From assembly GCA_947625735.1 (NCBI GenBank), contig CANQPL010000008.1:32588-96587 (forward strand): a DNA stretch of 64,000 nucleotides. The letters are read 5' to 3'. Shown here piece by piece: positions 17,277-26,022 of this stretch. A program made the position numbers and the translations under genes. The DNA comes from an uncultured Clostridia bacterium. GTDB taxonomy: Bacteria; Bacillota; Clostridia; Oscillospirales; Ruminococcaceae. How positions within the stretch are numbered: position 1 is the stretch's first letter; each line of letters starts with the position of its first letter. The notes below the pieces were generated by a model. That model did not search any database and had not been told where the DNA came from. It saw nothing but the letters and a program-made list of their open reading frames with translations.

Positions 17277-19520
17277 TCAGTTATGGGAAACAGGACATAT
17301 AGCCGTTTTTATGTATTCATTTCCCTCAGTATTCCCTCCCATTGGATCATATTTCAGCAGATCGGAGGAATAAATGCCGTCAAGTCTGCCCTTGAACAGC
17401 ACTTCGGCATAATATATTCCGTTTTCCTCGGTGATATTCCGGAAATCCAGTACAGTAAAATCACTTCCGTTGCGAGGAGTTTTCATATATCCGAGTATCT
17501 CCTCGGGCGTGTCAATATCCTGCGGAAATGATATTTTGTCAAAGCTGTCATTAAATTCTACAGGAGTAAAAACAGTATCCACAGGCTCTACTCTTTCCAA
17601 TGTAAAAATATATGAATCCCAATAGACATAGATCTTAACACCATGAGCCTTACCGTCCTTTACTGCATTTGCATAAAAAATAATTGCCCTGTTTTCGAGA
17701 TCTACATCTTCACCGCAGTAGACTATTTCCGTATCATCAAAGGTCATGCCACCGGAATAAACAGTGTCACTTTCCTTGTCGAAATATTGGGACTGATAGA
17801 CATATTCCGTAGGTATATCAGCCCTGAACGGCATATCGGAACTCCATATTATTACATGAGAGGCAGGGTCATTGTTTTCTTCTTCATCAAATGTAGAGAA
17901 ATAATATTTAAGATACAGATATTTTGCCAGATCATCGGGATCGGGAAGATTATCGGTAACATTCCACTCATAATCAAGAAGTCCTGCCTTTGCCATTGAC
18001 CTGAGCATAGGGAGCTGATATGATGTGAGATTATTTTGAAAATGAAAGCTGCCGGTAGCACCGTAGATACCGGATATTCCCATATCTTCTGCGTAGTAAT
18101 GGTTTTTATCTGTTTTTGAGATTTCAAAGGAAAGGCGGCTTTGAAAAGCGGTACCGTTTACGTATGGATACCCGAAATTCATATTGTGGGAGGTGTTTCC
18201 TGTTTTGCTGAAAAATGTGACATTATATTCAATGTTTACTGTAACGTTGTCGGAAAGAACCCCGTATTGTGTTTCGATGTCCCATTTGGATTTGTTCTCC
18301 GAGGAATAGATATTGTCTATACTGTAATCCTCGATTCTGTAATAATCGGGAACATCGGGAGAGGTATACATATCCATGTATTGTCTGAAAATCTTTTCTC
18401 CTGCCTCAGTATAGCTTTGGGCTTCACAGGAACGCCATTCCTCCGAAGTAAGATACGGATCCTCCTCCATAGGGTACTCGTCCATATACATAACGATATC
18501 CCTATAGGAATAAGGTGTACATTCAACTGCTCCCGCCGAGATCAATACGCAGCCAAGTGCGATCGTAAAGGGTATTGCCGAGGACAGTTTTTTTATTCGG
18601 AATAGCTCCCCTATTCGTTTTTTCAACGCTTTTCCGCTTGTGCTGAGGTAGGTAGTCATAACGGAATATTTTTCCTTTGCAGCACTTTTAAGAATCGTTC
18701 TTGAGTAGGCTTCACGTTCACTTTCAGAGAATCCCTCCGATGTCTGCTCATCACAGCTTATCTCCATATCCTCAAATGCCATGCGGCAGGCAACATAGGC
18801 TAAGGGATTAAACCAGTTGATACAACGTAAAATAACCAGCAGCAGCTTTACGGGGATATCCTTGCGTTTTATATGTACAAGCTCATGACGGACGATAAAT
18901 CCCAGCTCTTCATCGCTGTAATTCTCATTGGGAATAACTATTTGTGGGTGTAATATCCCCAGTGAAAAAGGAGTGCTTGCCTCGGGATAAATTATCAGCT
19001 CTGCTTTTTTTACACCCTGCCGCTTTTTTTCCGCCTCAAATATTCCGAGAAAACGGGTATTGCCGCATGGCATGGATTTTTTTGAAATATCTCTTTTTAA
19101 AGACCAAAGCTTTACAAGCTCAACTGCAAAAAGTATCACGGCGATCGCTATACAGAGGATAAAGAATGCATCACTGAGCATAAATGACGATGGTGTGCCA
19201 TCCGTACTGTATTGTTCGACCTCGGTGATGCCTGATAAACCATTGCGTTCCGGAGGGTTTACGATCAGCGCACGGTCAAAATACAGTATCTTTAAGGTAT
19301 GTCCGAACAGCATCACCCTCAGCTTTACGGGAAACAGAAAATATAAAAGTGTCACAAGCCAGATGATGTATTTCCAGCCGCTTTTAAATTTTTTTCCGAA
19401 AATTTTCCGCATCAGAAAAATAATAATGAGTGCAAAAAAGATGTTTACTGCAACGGTATTCATTATCGACAGAAAATTAAATTCATTTATGAAAGAAAAC
19501 ATATACTCAATATAATCCAT
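17277..19520 (-). CDS. BlaR1/MecR1-like M56 membrane peptidase with non-penicillin-binding sensor region
   Basis: A 747-residue protein. Membrane segments are at about 20-38, 50-65, 115-138 and 318-336. The M56 zinc peptidase motif is H212-E-L-V-H216, with the distal ligand region EDMEISCDEQ. BlaR1-type proteins sense an extracellular ligand and then cleave or inactivate the cognate BlaI repressor. The last 400 residues should be extracytoplasmic. They show beta-rich, Tyr/Asp/Ser-rich sequence but no SxxK or SxN penicillin-binding motifs, so the ligand is probably not a beta-lactam. The partner BlaI gene lies immediately upstream, with the start and stop directly abutting. Confidence 0.85.
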   Translation of the reverse strand: MDYIEYMFSFINEFNFLSIMNTVAVNIFFALIIIFLMRKIFGKKFKSGWKYIIWLVTLLYFLFPVKLRVMLFGHTLKILYFDRALIVNPPERNGLSGITEVEQYSTDGTPSSFMLSDAFFILCIAIAVILFAVELVKLWSLKRDISKKSMPCGNTRFLGIFEAEKKRQGVKKAELIIYPEASTPFSLGILHPQIVIPNENYSDEELGFIVRHELVHIKRKDIPVKLLLVILRCINWFNPLAYVACRMAFEDMEISCDEQTSEGFSESEREAYSRTILKSAAKEKYSVMTTYLSTSGKALKKRIGELFRIKKLSSAIPFTIALGCVLISAGAVECTPYSYRDIVMYMDEYPMEEDPYLTSEEWRSCEAQSYTEAGEKIFRQYMDMYTSPDVPDYYRIEDYSIDNIYSSENKSKWDIETQYGVLSDNVTVNIEYNVTFFSKTGNTSHNMNFGYPYVNGTAFQSRLSFEISKTDKNHYYAEDMGISGIYGATGSFHFQNNLTSYQLPMLRSMAKAGLLDYEWNVTDNLPDPDDLAKYLYLKYYFSTFDEEENNDPASHVIIWSSDMPFRADIPTEYVYQSQYFDKESDTVYSGGMTFDDTEIVYCGEDVDLENRAIIFYANAVKDGKAHGVKIYVYWDSYIFTLERVEPVDTVFTPVEFNDSFDKISFPQDIDTPEEILGYMKTPRNGSDFTVLDFRNITEENGIYYAEVLFKGRLDGIYSSDLLKYDPMGGNTEGNEYIKTAICPVSHN

Positions 19521-19895
19521 TTATTTTTCCCCCCTTTTTTCCTTAATAAAAAGTTCCAGCTCCTCAATATCCGATTCGGTTATATCACCGCTGTCCCAGA
19601 GAGCCGCAGCAAATTCGCTGAGTTTTTTTCTGCCGAGCCTTGAAAAAAAGGAACGGCTCTCGTCAGCAAGATACTCACGCTCAGATATCACGGCTTTGTA
19701 AAAACGGTTTCTGCCTATCTTTTCACTGACTACAAAGCCCTTTTCCTCCAGTCGGGAAAGAATGGTCTGAAGTGCGGACATATTCCATGGACGCTCCCTT
19801 TCAAGCTGTTCTTTAAGCTCTGCCGTTGAAACGGTATCTTCAAAGCTCCACACCCCTTTCATAACTGTAAATTCGGTATCCGGAAGCCGTTTCAT
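19521..19895 (-). CDS. BlaI/MecI/CopY-family transcriptional repressor
   Basis: A 124-residue winged-helix repressor: LPDTEFTVMKGVWSFEDTVS at the N-terminus, the recognition region WNMSALQTILSRLEEKGFV, and the wing IGRNRFYKAVI followed by a C-terminal dimerisation part. Family members bind TACA-n-TGTA palindromes and are destroyed on signalling by their BlaR partner, here the next gene. AAAGGGAAT precedes the ATG at 19895. Confidence 0.93.
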   Translation of the reverse strand: MKRLPDTEFTVMKGVWSFEDTVSTAELKEQLERERPWNMSALQTILSRLEEKGFVVSEKIGRNRFYKAVISEREYLADESRSFFSRLGRKKLSEFAAALWDSGDITESDIEELELFIKEKRGEK

Positions 19896-19914
19896 AATAT
19901 CATTCCCTTTCTAA

Positions 19915-19924
19915 TACAATTGTA
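19915..19924. promoter_or_regulatory. BlaI-type operator
   Basis: The perfect palindrome TACAATTGTA matches the TACA/TGTA core of BlaI/MecI operators and lies 20 bases upstream of the repressor start. A second region (about 19941-19972) has TTGTA...TACAA inverted halves, consistent with two operators over the promoter and with autoregulation. Confidence 0.65.
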
Positions 19925-20054
19925 GGTTCTTAGAACACACTTTTGTATGTTCTTATATTTCAATTATACAATAGTATGTCCTCAAATGCAATAGACATTT
20001 TAAACAATTATTCTATAAATTATTTATGCATAACTCCATAATTTTCCCATATCC

Positions 20055-20083
20055 TTGACAAATTATAAAAATTATGATAAAAT
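20055..20083 (+). promoter_or_regulatory. promoter of tRNA-Leu
   Basis: TTGACA (20055-20060), a 17-base spacer and TAAAAT (20078-20083), 17 bases before the tRNA 5' end. Confidence 0.75.
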
Positions 20084-20099
20084 AAAAAGGCTTGATAAT

Positions 20100-20183
20100 G
20101 CCGATATGGCGGAATTGGCAGACGCAACGGACTCAAAATCCGTCGATAGTGATATCATGTCGGTTCGACCCCGACTATCGGCA
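20100..20183 (+). tRNA. tRNA-Leu (anticodon CAA)
   Basis: The 84-base sequence folds as a class II tRNA. The acceptor arms GCCGATA and TATCGGC pair perfectly. The anticodon stem ACGGA/TCCGT encloses the loop CTCAAAA with anticodon CAA, followed by a long variable arm (CGATAGTGATATCATG) and the T arm GTCGG-TTCGACC-CCGAC. The discriminator is A, as expected for leucine. CCA is not encoded. Confidence 0.95.
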
Positions 20184-20185
20184 CT

Positions 20186-20225
20186 TAAAAAACGGTCAAT
20201 GCAGAATGCACTGACCGTTTTTTTA
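20186..20225. terminator. terminator after tRNA-Leu, also serving the convergent GNAT gene
   Basis: AACGGTCA (20191-20198) and TGACCGTT (20212-20219) form the stem, extended internally by TGCA/TGCA. T-runs on the plus strand and A-runs on the left make it bidirectional. Confidence 0.85.
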
Positions 20226-21038
20226 TTAATTTAAAGCCTTATCGCCCATATTAAGCATTAAAAAGCTCTTAAAACCGAGTTTTGAATACCAATTATAAAC
20301 ATGAGTGTAATGGATAAAGCATTTTTCACTGCCTCTCTTTTTCAGCTCTGTCACTCCGCAGGCTACTGTTTTAAGACCTATCCCCCGTCTGCGGTAAGCG
20401 GGAACAGTCCCCACACAGCCGATACTTCCTACAACACTTATTCCGTCTGACAAAATACAGTCAATGTCCGAATCAAGAATACAAAAGCTGACAGGAGTAT
20501 CTCCGTCAAAGGCACAGAAAACATCTGCGGCATCAAAATATACTACCCAATCCTCCTCAACTGATGCAACTGCCGAGAGCAGAGATTTTCTGTTTCCCCT
20601 GTAATATCCGAAGGTAATATTTTCGGGAGCTGAAATATCGAAAACATCTGTCGGAAAGTTAAGAATATCCATTCCCATTTCCGCCACAGGTTCATGCAGA
20701 GTGTATCCCCTTTTCAGAAAAAACGGACTGCTCTCATCAACAGCACCGATAAAAAGCCTTGATGATGCGCCGCCGACCTCAATATCCGGGTACCCTTGTG
20801 CGGCAATGTGTTTTTCCGACTTGTCAAGCAGTCTGCTGCCCACTCCCCTGCTGCGGTATTGCGGGTGTACGCAGATAAGGCGCAGCGCATTTCCCTCTGT
20901 AAGCGCAAAGCCCATAAGCATACCATTATCCGTTTCGGTGAAAACATTTCCCCTATGTATACCCGACAGCTCTTCAAAAACATTTTCCGGTATTTTTATC
21001 TGTGGAAAACATATCCCGAATAATTCATAAAATCCCAT
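20226..21038 (-). CDS. GNAT-family protein with two acetyltransferase-like domains
   Basis: I place the start at MGFYELFGICFPQ (ATG 21038), 7 bases after GGGAGG; earlier in-frame ATGs lie inside the MATE gene. The 270-residue protein has two GNAT motif A segments: CVHPQYRSRGVGSRLLDKSE near residue 75 and GTVPAYRRRGIGLKTVACG near 220. A terminal W-Y-x-KLGF motif follows. The duplicated layout suggests one catalytic and one possibly inactive domain. The substrate is unknown. It starts one base after the MATE stop, so it is coupled to the exporter and may modify the same compound (inference). Confidence 0.82.
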   Translation of the reverse strand: MGFYELFGICFPQIKIPENVFEELSGIHRGNVFTETDNGMLMGFALTEGNALRLICVHPQYRSRGVGSRLLDKSEKHIAAQGYPDIEVGGASSRLFIGAVDESSPFFLKRGYTLHEPVAEMGMDILNFPTDVFDISAPENITFGYYRGNRKSLLSAVASVEEDWVVYFDAADVFCAFDGDTPVSFCILDSDIDCILSDGISVVGSIGCVGTVPAYRRRGIGLKTVACGVTELKKRGSEKCFIHYTHVYNWYSKLGFKSFLMLNMGDKALN

Positions 21039-21039
21039 G

Positions 21040-22410
21040 TCAGACGCCTCCCTCATAGGACATTTCACTGCTTTGCCGTGAAAGCTGCTTTATTGCCGAT
21101 ATGGTAAACGGCAGAGTAACAATAAGAGTGAGAATATCCGCCGCAGCCTGTGTTATCTGCAATCCGAAAAGCCCGAAATGATGCGAAAGGAAGAACACCA
21201 ACGGAATAAAGAAGAATCCCTGTCTTGATACGGATAAAAAGGTTGCGATAAATGTCCGTCCCATATTCTGCATGAGCATATTTGTCATAACAATAACACC
21301 ATGGGTCATAAGAGTAATGCTTTGCGCACGCAGCAGAGGTATCCCCACTTCAATTACCTTGGGATCGTCACGGAATACAGCCACAAGCTGTCCTGCGAAA
21401 ATAAATGTAAAAGCACCGAAGCATATCATAAACACAGTCATTGCCTTAATGCAGAAGATAAATACCTTATATACTCTGTCATACCGCTTTGCACCGCTGT
21501 TGAAGCCGCACACAGGCTGAAATCCCTGACCGAAGCCTATGACAGCAGACGCACCCATCATAATTATCCTGTTTACTACAGATGCCGCCGCAATTGCCGC
21601 TTCTCCGTAAAGTCCCGCCACATTGTTAAGACTTGCATTTGCAACACTTGCAATTCCCTGTCTGAATAGTGAGGGAGTACCGAATTGGAACAATGCCCCG
21701 ATTATCTCACCGCTCAGCGCAAAATCGGGCTTTCTGAACGGGATCCTGCCGCTCATGACAAGAAGCACCAGAAAGGAAACTATCTGACTTGTTACAGTAG
21801 CTGCGGCAGCCCCCGTAAAGCCCATATTAAATTTGAACATAAATATAGGGTCAAGTATTACATTGAGAATAGAGCCTGACGCCATGCCTATCATGCCCTT
21901 GAATGCATTTCCCTGAAATCGCAGCTGATTATTCATAGTAAATGAAGTCATTACAAAGGGAAAGCCGATAAGAAGCAGCCGCAGGTAATCAGAGCTTACC
22001 CGTATAAGATCATCTCCCTTTGCTCCCAGTATCACCGAAAGCGGACGGAGGGTACAAAAGCATATTACCGCCATAATAAAGCCGAATGAAGCGGAAAGTA
22101 TCACGCCCGTATCAGACATTTTTGAAGCGGCTTTTACATCGCCCTCCCCCAGCTTATGCGCCATGTAATTTCCCGAGCCTTGTCCGAAGAAAAATCCGAA
22201 TGCCTGGATTATATTCATAAGCGGCAATGCAAGTCCAACCGCCGCAGTGGATATTGTGTCTATCTTTCCCACAAAATAGGTATCCGCCATATTGTAAAAC
22301 GCTGTTATCAGCATTGTTATAATGGTAGGCACAGCCATTTTGCAAACAAGCAGCTCCACAGGCTCATTTAACATTTTCTCCCTTTTTCTGCTTTCCTCTG
22401 TTATTTCCAT
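21040..22410 (-). CDS. MATE-family multidrug/metabolite exporter
   Basis: A 456-residue integral membrane protein (start MEITEESRKREKML, GGGGAG upstream) with about 12 membrane segments and two internally similar MatE halves, near residues 20-180 and 240-400. Typical motifs include MAVPTIITMLITAFYNMADT in the first helix and IGFGQGFQPVCGFNSGAKRY in the loop between helices 7 and 8. MATE proteins export cationic compounds using Na+ or H+ gradients. It is upstream of, and probably cotranscribed with, the double GNAT protein. Confidence 0.93.
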   Translation of the reverse strand: MEITEESRKREKMLNEPVELLVCKMAVPTIITMLITAFYNMADTYFVGKIDTISTAAVGLALPLMNIIQAFGFFFGQGSGNYMAHKLGEGDVKAASKMSDTGVILSASFGFIMAVICFCTLRPLSVILGAKGDDLIRVSSDYLRLLLIGFPFVMTSFTMNNQLRFQGNAFKGMIGMASGSILNVILDPIFMFKFNMGFTGAAAATVTSQIVSFLVLLVMSGRIPFRKPDFALSGEIIGALFQFGTPSLFRQGIASVANASLNNVAGLYGEAAIAAASVVNRIIMMGASAVIGFGQGFQPVCGFNSGAKRYDRVYKVFIFCIKAMTVFMICFGAFTFIFAGQLVAVFRDDPKVIEVGIPLLRAQSITLMTHGVIVMTNMLMQNMGRTFIATFLSVSRQGFFFIPLVFFLSHHFGLFGLQITQAAADILTLIVTLPFTISAIKQLSRQSSEMSYEGGV

Positions 22411-22565
22411 TGGCTTCTCCCCGTTTCTCATCTTTTCATTTAGTTAGCTATCTAACAAACCTCATACAAGTATATTATACAGCTTCTTGAAAAATAAGTC
22501 AATATCATATAAAAATATTGTGCAAATATGCCAAAAACAACAGTATATTTTCTGCATAAAAATCT

Positions 22566-22594
22566 TTGACAAATCCTGCTTTTTAAGTTATAAT
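22566..22594 (+). promoter_or_regulatory. consensus sigma-A promoter for the chemoreceptor gene
   Basis: TTGACA (22566-22571), a 17-base spacer and TATAAT (22589-22594) form a perfect consensus. The start codon is 37 bases downstream, so there is little leader. Confidence 0.9.
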
Positions 22595-22630
22595 TATTAT
22601 GTATATATATGCATGAAGGGGCGAGCATTA

Positions 22631-24334
22631 ATGTACAGAAACATGAAGATCAGCACAAAACTGATAATCGGTTTTTTTATAATTGCGATCATTGCGGGGG
22701 CACCCGGCATTATACTTAATTTCATGATGAAAGCGCTTAATGATGAGCATGGTCTTACTCTTGACAGATACGGCTTTGCTCAGGGTGATGTAGGCAGAGC
22801 TATGCTTGCAGTGGCTGACTATAATCTTCAGGTAAGAGATGTTATAGGATTTACCGATACTGTCGCCATGAAAAAATCAATGACAAAGCTGGAGATAGAC
22901 GAAAAAACCTATGATGAGTGCGTTGCAAAGGTTGCAGAGGATATTTACGGCGATGAGGAGCAGGCGCAGTTTGATATTATATGTGCAGCCTATGACGCTT
23001 ATCTTGCAAAGTCAAAGGAAATAGTTGAGCAGGGCAATACATTTGACATACAGGAGAGCCACAGGGCGCAGAGCGCTGCCATAACCACTCTTGATCCTTT
23101 ATATAACGATCTTTACGAAGCATGGGAAAAACTGCTCACAATCAAGGATCAGGACGGCGATCTGAACAGTGACAAAATAAGCTCACAGGAAAATCTTTTT
23201 TCGGTTCTGAGCTTTTCACTAATAATAGCGGCATTTGTTATTTCCGTAGCACTTGGCGTATACATAGCAAGGACAATAAGTGAACCTATACGATATTGTG
23301 TAAAACGAATGAGCGGTCTTTCAAGGGGAGATCTTTCAAGCCCCGTAGAAACCACAGGCACAATGGACGAAACGGGAATTCTGCTTGAATCCTTAAAGGA
23401 TACGGCTAACGAGCTGCAATTTATAATAAGCGATCTTTCCAATATGCTCTCCGATCTTGCAGAGGGCGATCTTACTACAGACACGAAAAACGAAAATCTT
23501 TACATAGGCGATTTAGAGCCGCTTTTACATTCTCTGAGAAAGACCATAAGCTCTCAGAACAACGCCATGCGGACAATTTTCAGATCCTCCGATCAGGTTT
23601 CTATCGGTTCTTCTCAGATGGCAGGCGGCGCTCAGTCTCTTTCGGTGGGAGCGGCAGAGCAGGCAAATTCCGTAGAGCAGCTGTCCTCCGCAGTGGCAGA
23701 GCTTATGAACGATGTAAACAAAAATGCGGAAAATGCGAGAGCCGCAGAACAGCTTGCAAAGAATACCTCTGATAAAATGGTGGAAAGCAATACCCGTATG
23801 CAGCAGATGATCGAAGCCATGAACGAAATAACCGATTCCTCTGCACGGATAAGCGAGATCATGCATACAATTGAAGATATCGCATTCCAGACAAATATTC
23901 TTGCCCTTAATGCCGCAGTTGAGGCGGCGAGAGCGGGAGAAGCGGGACGAGGCTTTGCAGTAGTAGCGGACGAGGTAAGGAATCTTGCGGAAAAATCCGC
24001 TCAGGCATCGGGCAACACGGCAGCACTTATCGAAAATTCCGTAAAGGCGGTAGGAAACGGCAGACAGATAGCCACCGAGACAGCAGCAAGGCTTGCCCTT
24101 GCAGTTGAGAGCGCCGAGGAAATGACACGGACTGTGGAAATGATCTCAGAAGCTTCCGCACGTCAGGCAGAAGCGCTCAGTCAGGTAACACAGGGCGTGG
24201 ACAGGATATCCGGAGTTATAAGAATAAATTCTGCTACGGCTCAGGAGAGCGCAGCAGCATCTCAGGAGCTTTCGGGTCAGGCAGGAACATTAAAAGCCCT
24301 TGTTGGCAAATTCAAGATCATAAATGAAAGCTGA
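22631..24334 (+). CDS. methyl-accepting chemotaxis protein
   Basis: The start [16 protein letters not shown] (AAGGGGCG upstream) gives 567 residues. It has membrane segments at about 9-31 and 190-215. Between them is a roughly 160-residue helical extracytoplasmic domain of the 4HB type ([15 protein letters not shown]). HAMP follows ([21 protein letters not shown]), then a long coiled-coil signalling domain with the conserved tip [20 protein letters not shown]. Likely methylation stretches flank it. It relays ligand binding to CheA/CheW. No other chemotaxis genes are near. The stop codon falls inside a palindromic repeat. Confidence 0.95.
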   Translation: MYRNMKISTKLIIGFFIIAIIAGAPGIILNFMMKALNDEHGLTLDRYGFAQGDVGRAMLAVADYNLQVRDVIGFTDTVAMKKSMTKLEIDEKTYDECVAKVAEDIYGDEEQAQFDIICAAYDAYLAKSKEIVEQGNTFDIQESHRAQSAAITTLDPLYNDLYEAWEKLLTIKDQDGDLNSDKISSQENLFSVLSFSLIIAAFVISVALGVYIARTISEPIRYCVKRMSGLSRGDLSSPVETTGTMDETGILLESLKDTANELQFIISDLSNMLSDLAEGDLTTDTKNENLYIGDLEPLLHSLRKTISSQNNAMRTIFRSSDQVSIGSSQMAGGAQSLSVGAAEQANSVEQLSSAVAELMNDVNKNAENARAAEQLAKNTSDKMVESNTRMQQMIEAMNEITDSSARISEIMHTIEDIAFQTNILALNAAVEAARAGEAGRGFAVVADEVRNLAEKSAQASGNTAALIENSVKAVGNGRQIATETAARLALAVESAEEMTRTVEMISEASARQAEALSQVTQGVDRISGVIRINSATAQESAAASQELSGQAGTLKALVGKFKIINES

Positions 24335-24379
24335 GCTTTCGTCCGGGTCGGAAGGCTGAGCTTTCACCCGGGTCGTTGG
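24326..24379. repeat. two tandem copies of a palindromic intergenic repeat
   Basis: Copy 1 (24326-24351) begins GAAAGCTGAGCTTTC and continues GTCCGGGTCGG; copy 2 (24351-24379) begins GAAGGCTGAGCTTTC and continues ACCCGGGTCGTTGG. Each has 7-bp palindromic arms around a single G, followed by a CCGGGTCG tail. Copy 1 contains the chemoreceptor stop codon. Confidence 0.8.
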
Positions 24380-24404
24380 AAAGTAATAAGTGAATATTTT
24401 AATT

Positions 24405-24474
24405 GTAACTCGGTAACTTTCGTTTGCGGGAATGTTTAATTCCCGTTTACCTCATATGAAAGTTACCGAGTTAC
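24405..24474. repeat. long nested hairpin with 17-bp perfect arms
   Basis: GTAACTCGGTAACTTTC (24405-24421) is the exact reverse complement of 24458-24474. A smaller hairpin CGGGAAT/ATTCCCG (24427-24433/24439-24445) sits inside. A partial copy of the left arm (GTAACTCGGTAACT) recurs at 24596-24609 and a degenerate one near 24688. It resembles a REP/MITE-like element. It may also end the chemoreceptor transcript, although there is no T-run. Confidence 0.75.
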
Positions 24475-24541
24475 TGTGTAAAGAGTTTCTGCAAATCATA
24501 ACAACGAGGTGCAGGCGGGGTCACCCCGCAAACAAGAATTT

Positions 24542-24570
24542 GAAGGCTGAGCCTTCACCCGGGTCGTTGG
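24542..24570. repeat. third copy of the palindromic intergenic repeat
   Basis: GAAGGCTGAGCCTTC followed by ACCCGGGTCGTTGG. Compared with copy 1 the stem has a paired G-C for A-T change, so base pairing is kept. The rest of 24571-24757 holds degenerate repeat pieces and no gene. Confidence 0.8.
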
Positions 24571-24757
24571 TATGTTTTGCGTGAACAACTCAATAGTAAC
24601 TCGGTAACTGTTATTTGTTGTTATGCTAAATTGGAATTTTTTAGCGTTGGAGAATTATGCTTAAATTTTTGAGATAGCAGCCCGGTACCTTTCGTTTTGC
24701 TGTGTGACCGCAGCCGCCTCGTTTGTAAGTGAAATGTGAATTTTTTAATTAAGCGGC

Positions 24758-25918
24758 TCAAATCCTGACCGCAGACACGTCAATTTCCCCGTTCATCAGT
24801 TTTGGCAGGAGAGTGTCACGGAGGGCGGAAAGACGTTGATTTTCGATAGTTTTGTTGAGAATATCGCTATAAATAGGCTCTGCTACAGCTATGAAGCCAT
24901 CAATTTGCTTCGATGATAAAGCAGGAACACTCTCTGTATCAAAATCACGGGTAATGATAGCATCGAATACAGCCCCGCTTGCCTTGTGCTTTAATGCTTT
25001 TACAGTTTCAAGGACATAGTGATAAACAATTATCTGGTGAAGTCCGTCCTTGCCTGCAAGAGCATAGCAAGATTGGTTCATCGACATAGGCACACCTGCA
25101 AGGCTAACCTTTCCGACTGTACCACGAGCTGTAAGAAATACGGTATTAACAGGAAATAAACGACTATTGCAGTTATCAAGCCCTAAAGGAGTAATATTCT
25201 TTTCAGTTGTCAAAACATAGGGAGTGCCTACATCTTTTGGAGTAAAGAACGGTATTTCGCCGTTCCAATACTCTTGCTTGCTTGTTTTAGGCGTTCCACC
25301 ACCAAGTACCTGAATAACAGAAGTGAACGGCACTCGCTCCTGAATTTCTGCTATCAGGTTCTTGAATAGTGCCTGTGCCTGCTGCTCTAAATTTTCATTT
25401 ATCGCTGTATTTAAAGCTATTTTCTGATTAAGAGGCAATAGAACACTTGCTATTTTTCGTTGAACCTCTATCGTAGGTATTAATATTTCCAATTTTCTGA
25501 ATACAGCCTGTTTAATACCTGTAACAGTTGTCCCTGTTTCATGGGATCTAAGTAAATGCTGTCCCGTTGGTGATTGAAGATAGCACAGGAAATAATCATT
25601 GTCCAAAACATTTTCTTTTCCTCTGAGTACCAATAGCCTTTGAGCAACTGCCACATTGTCCCTATCCAGTTTTGCTGTCATTCCTAATGGAGCTTCTGTG
25701 GTCAGAAGAATATCTCCTCTTTTTGGAAATCCTCTTACCATAAAACGATCATATTCTTCCTGAGAAATATAATAACAATTTTTATAATCAATGAAATTAT
25801 TTTTTACGGTTTTTGCACTTAAAGTGGGAATACCTGCTTCTGATTTTTTAGGTGTTTTCCCGCGGTAGTCAATTATAACTTCAAGAGCATCTTCCATAAC
25901 GTAAGACTTAAATTTCAT
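24758..25918 (-). CDS. hsdS: type I restriction-modification specificity subunit (orphan HsdS)
   Basis: A 386-residue protein with the two-half HsdS layout. TRD1 spans about residues 1-150, including GDILLTTEAPLGMTAKLDRD and a TGIKQAVFRKLEILIP boundary. A conserved helical spacer follows (PTIEVQRKIASVLLPLNQKIALN..NENLEQQAQALFKNLI). TRD2 spans about 195-340, with GGGTPKTSKQEYWNGEIPFFTPKDV. A second spacer ends LLPKLMNGEIDVSAV. HsdS chooses the target sequence for HsdM and HsdR. Neither partner gene is in this window, and the neighbours are repeats and an unrelated operon, so the gene is an orphan here. It could swap TRDs with a distant locus. Confidence 0.93.
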   Translation of the reverse strand: MKFKSYVMEDALEVIIDYRGKTPKKSEAGIPTLSAKTVKNNFIDYKNCYYISQEEYDRFMVRGFPKRGDILLTTEAPLGMTAKLDRDNVAVAQRLLVLRGKENVLDNDYFLCYLQSPTGQHLLRSHETGTTVTGIKQAVFRKLEILIPTIEVQRKIASVLLPLNQKIALNTAINENLEQQAQALFKNLIAEIQERVPFTSVIQVLGGGTPKTSKQEYWNGEIPFFTPKDVGTPYVLTTEKNITPLGLDNCNSRLFPVNTVFLTARGTVGKVSLAGVPMSMNQSCYALAGKDGLHQIIVYHYVLETVKALKHKASGAVFDAIITRDFDTESVPALSSKQIDGFIAVAEPIYSDILNKTIENQRLSALRDTLLPKLMNGEIDVSAVRI

Positions 25919-26022
25919 ATCTCATCTCCCCTAACCTCATCGATTCATTCCCGCATCGTGTATTCCGCAGAAGAAAACGCAGAAATAAAGCTATTTCGGA
26001 TAATGAACTGACCACACAAATA

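Noticed and set aside
22484..22630. Riboswitch (c-di-GMP type) considered before the chemoreceptor
   Set aside because: The promoter lies only 37 bases from the start codon, leaving no room for a riboswitch.
24335..24757. Repeats considered as a CRISPR array
   Set aside because: Copies are palindromic, irregularly spaced and lack unique spacers of constant length; no cas genes are present.
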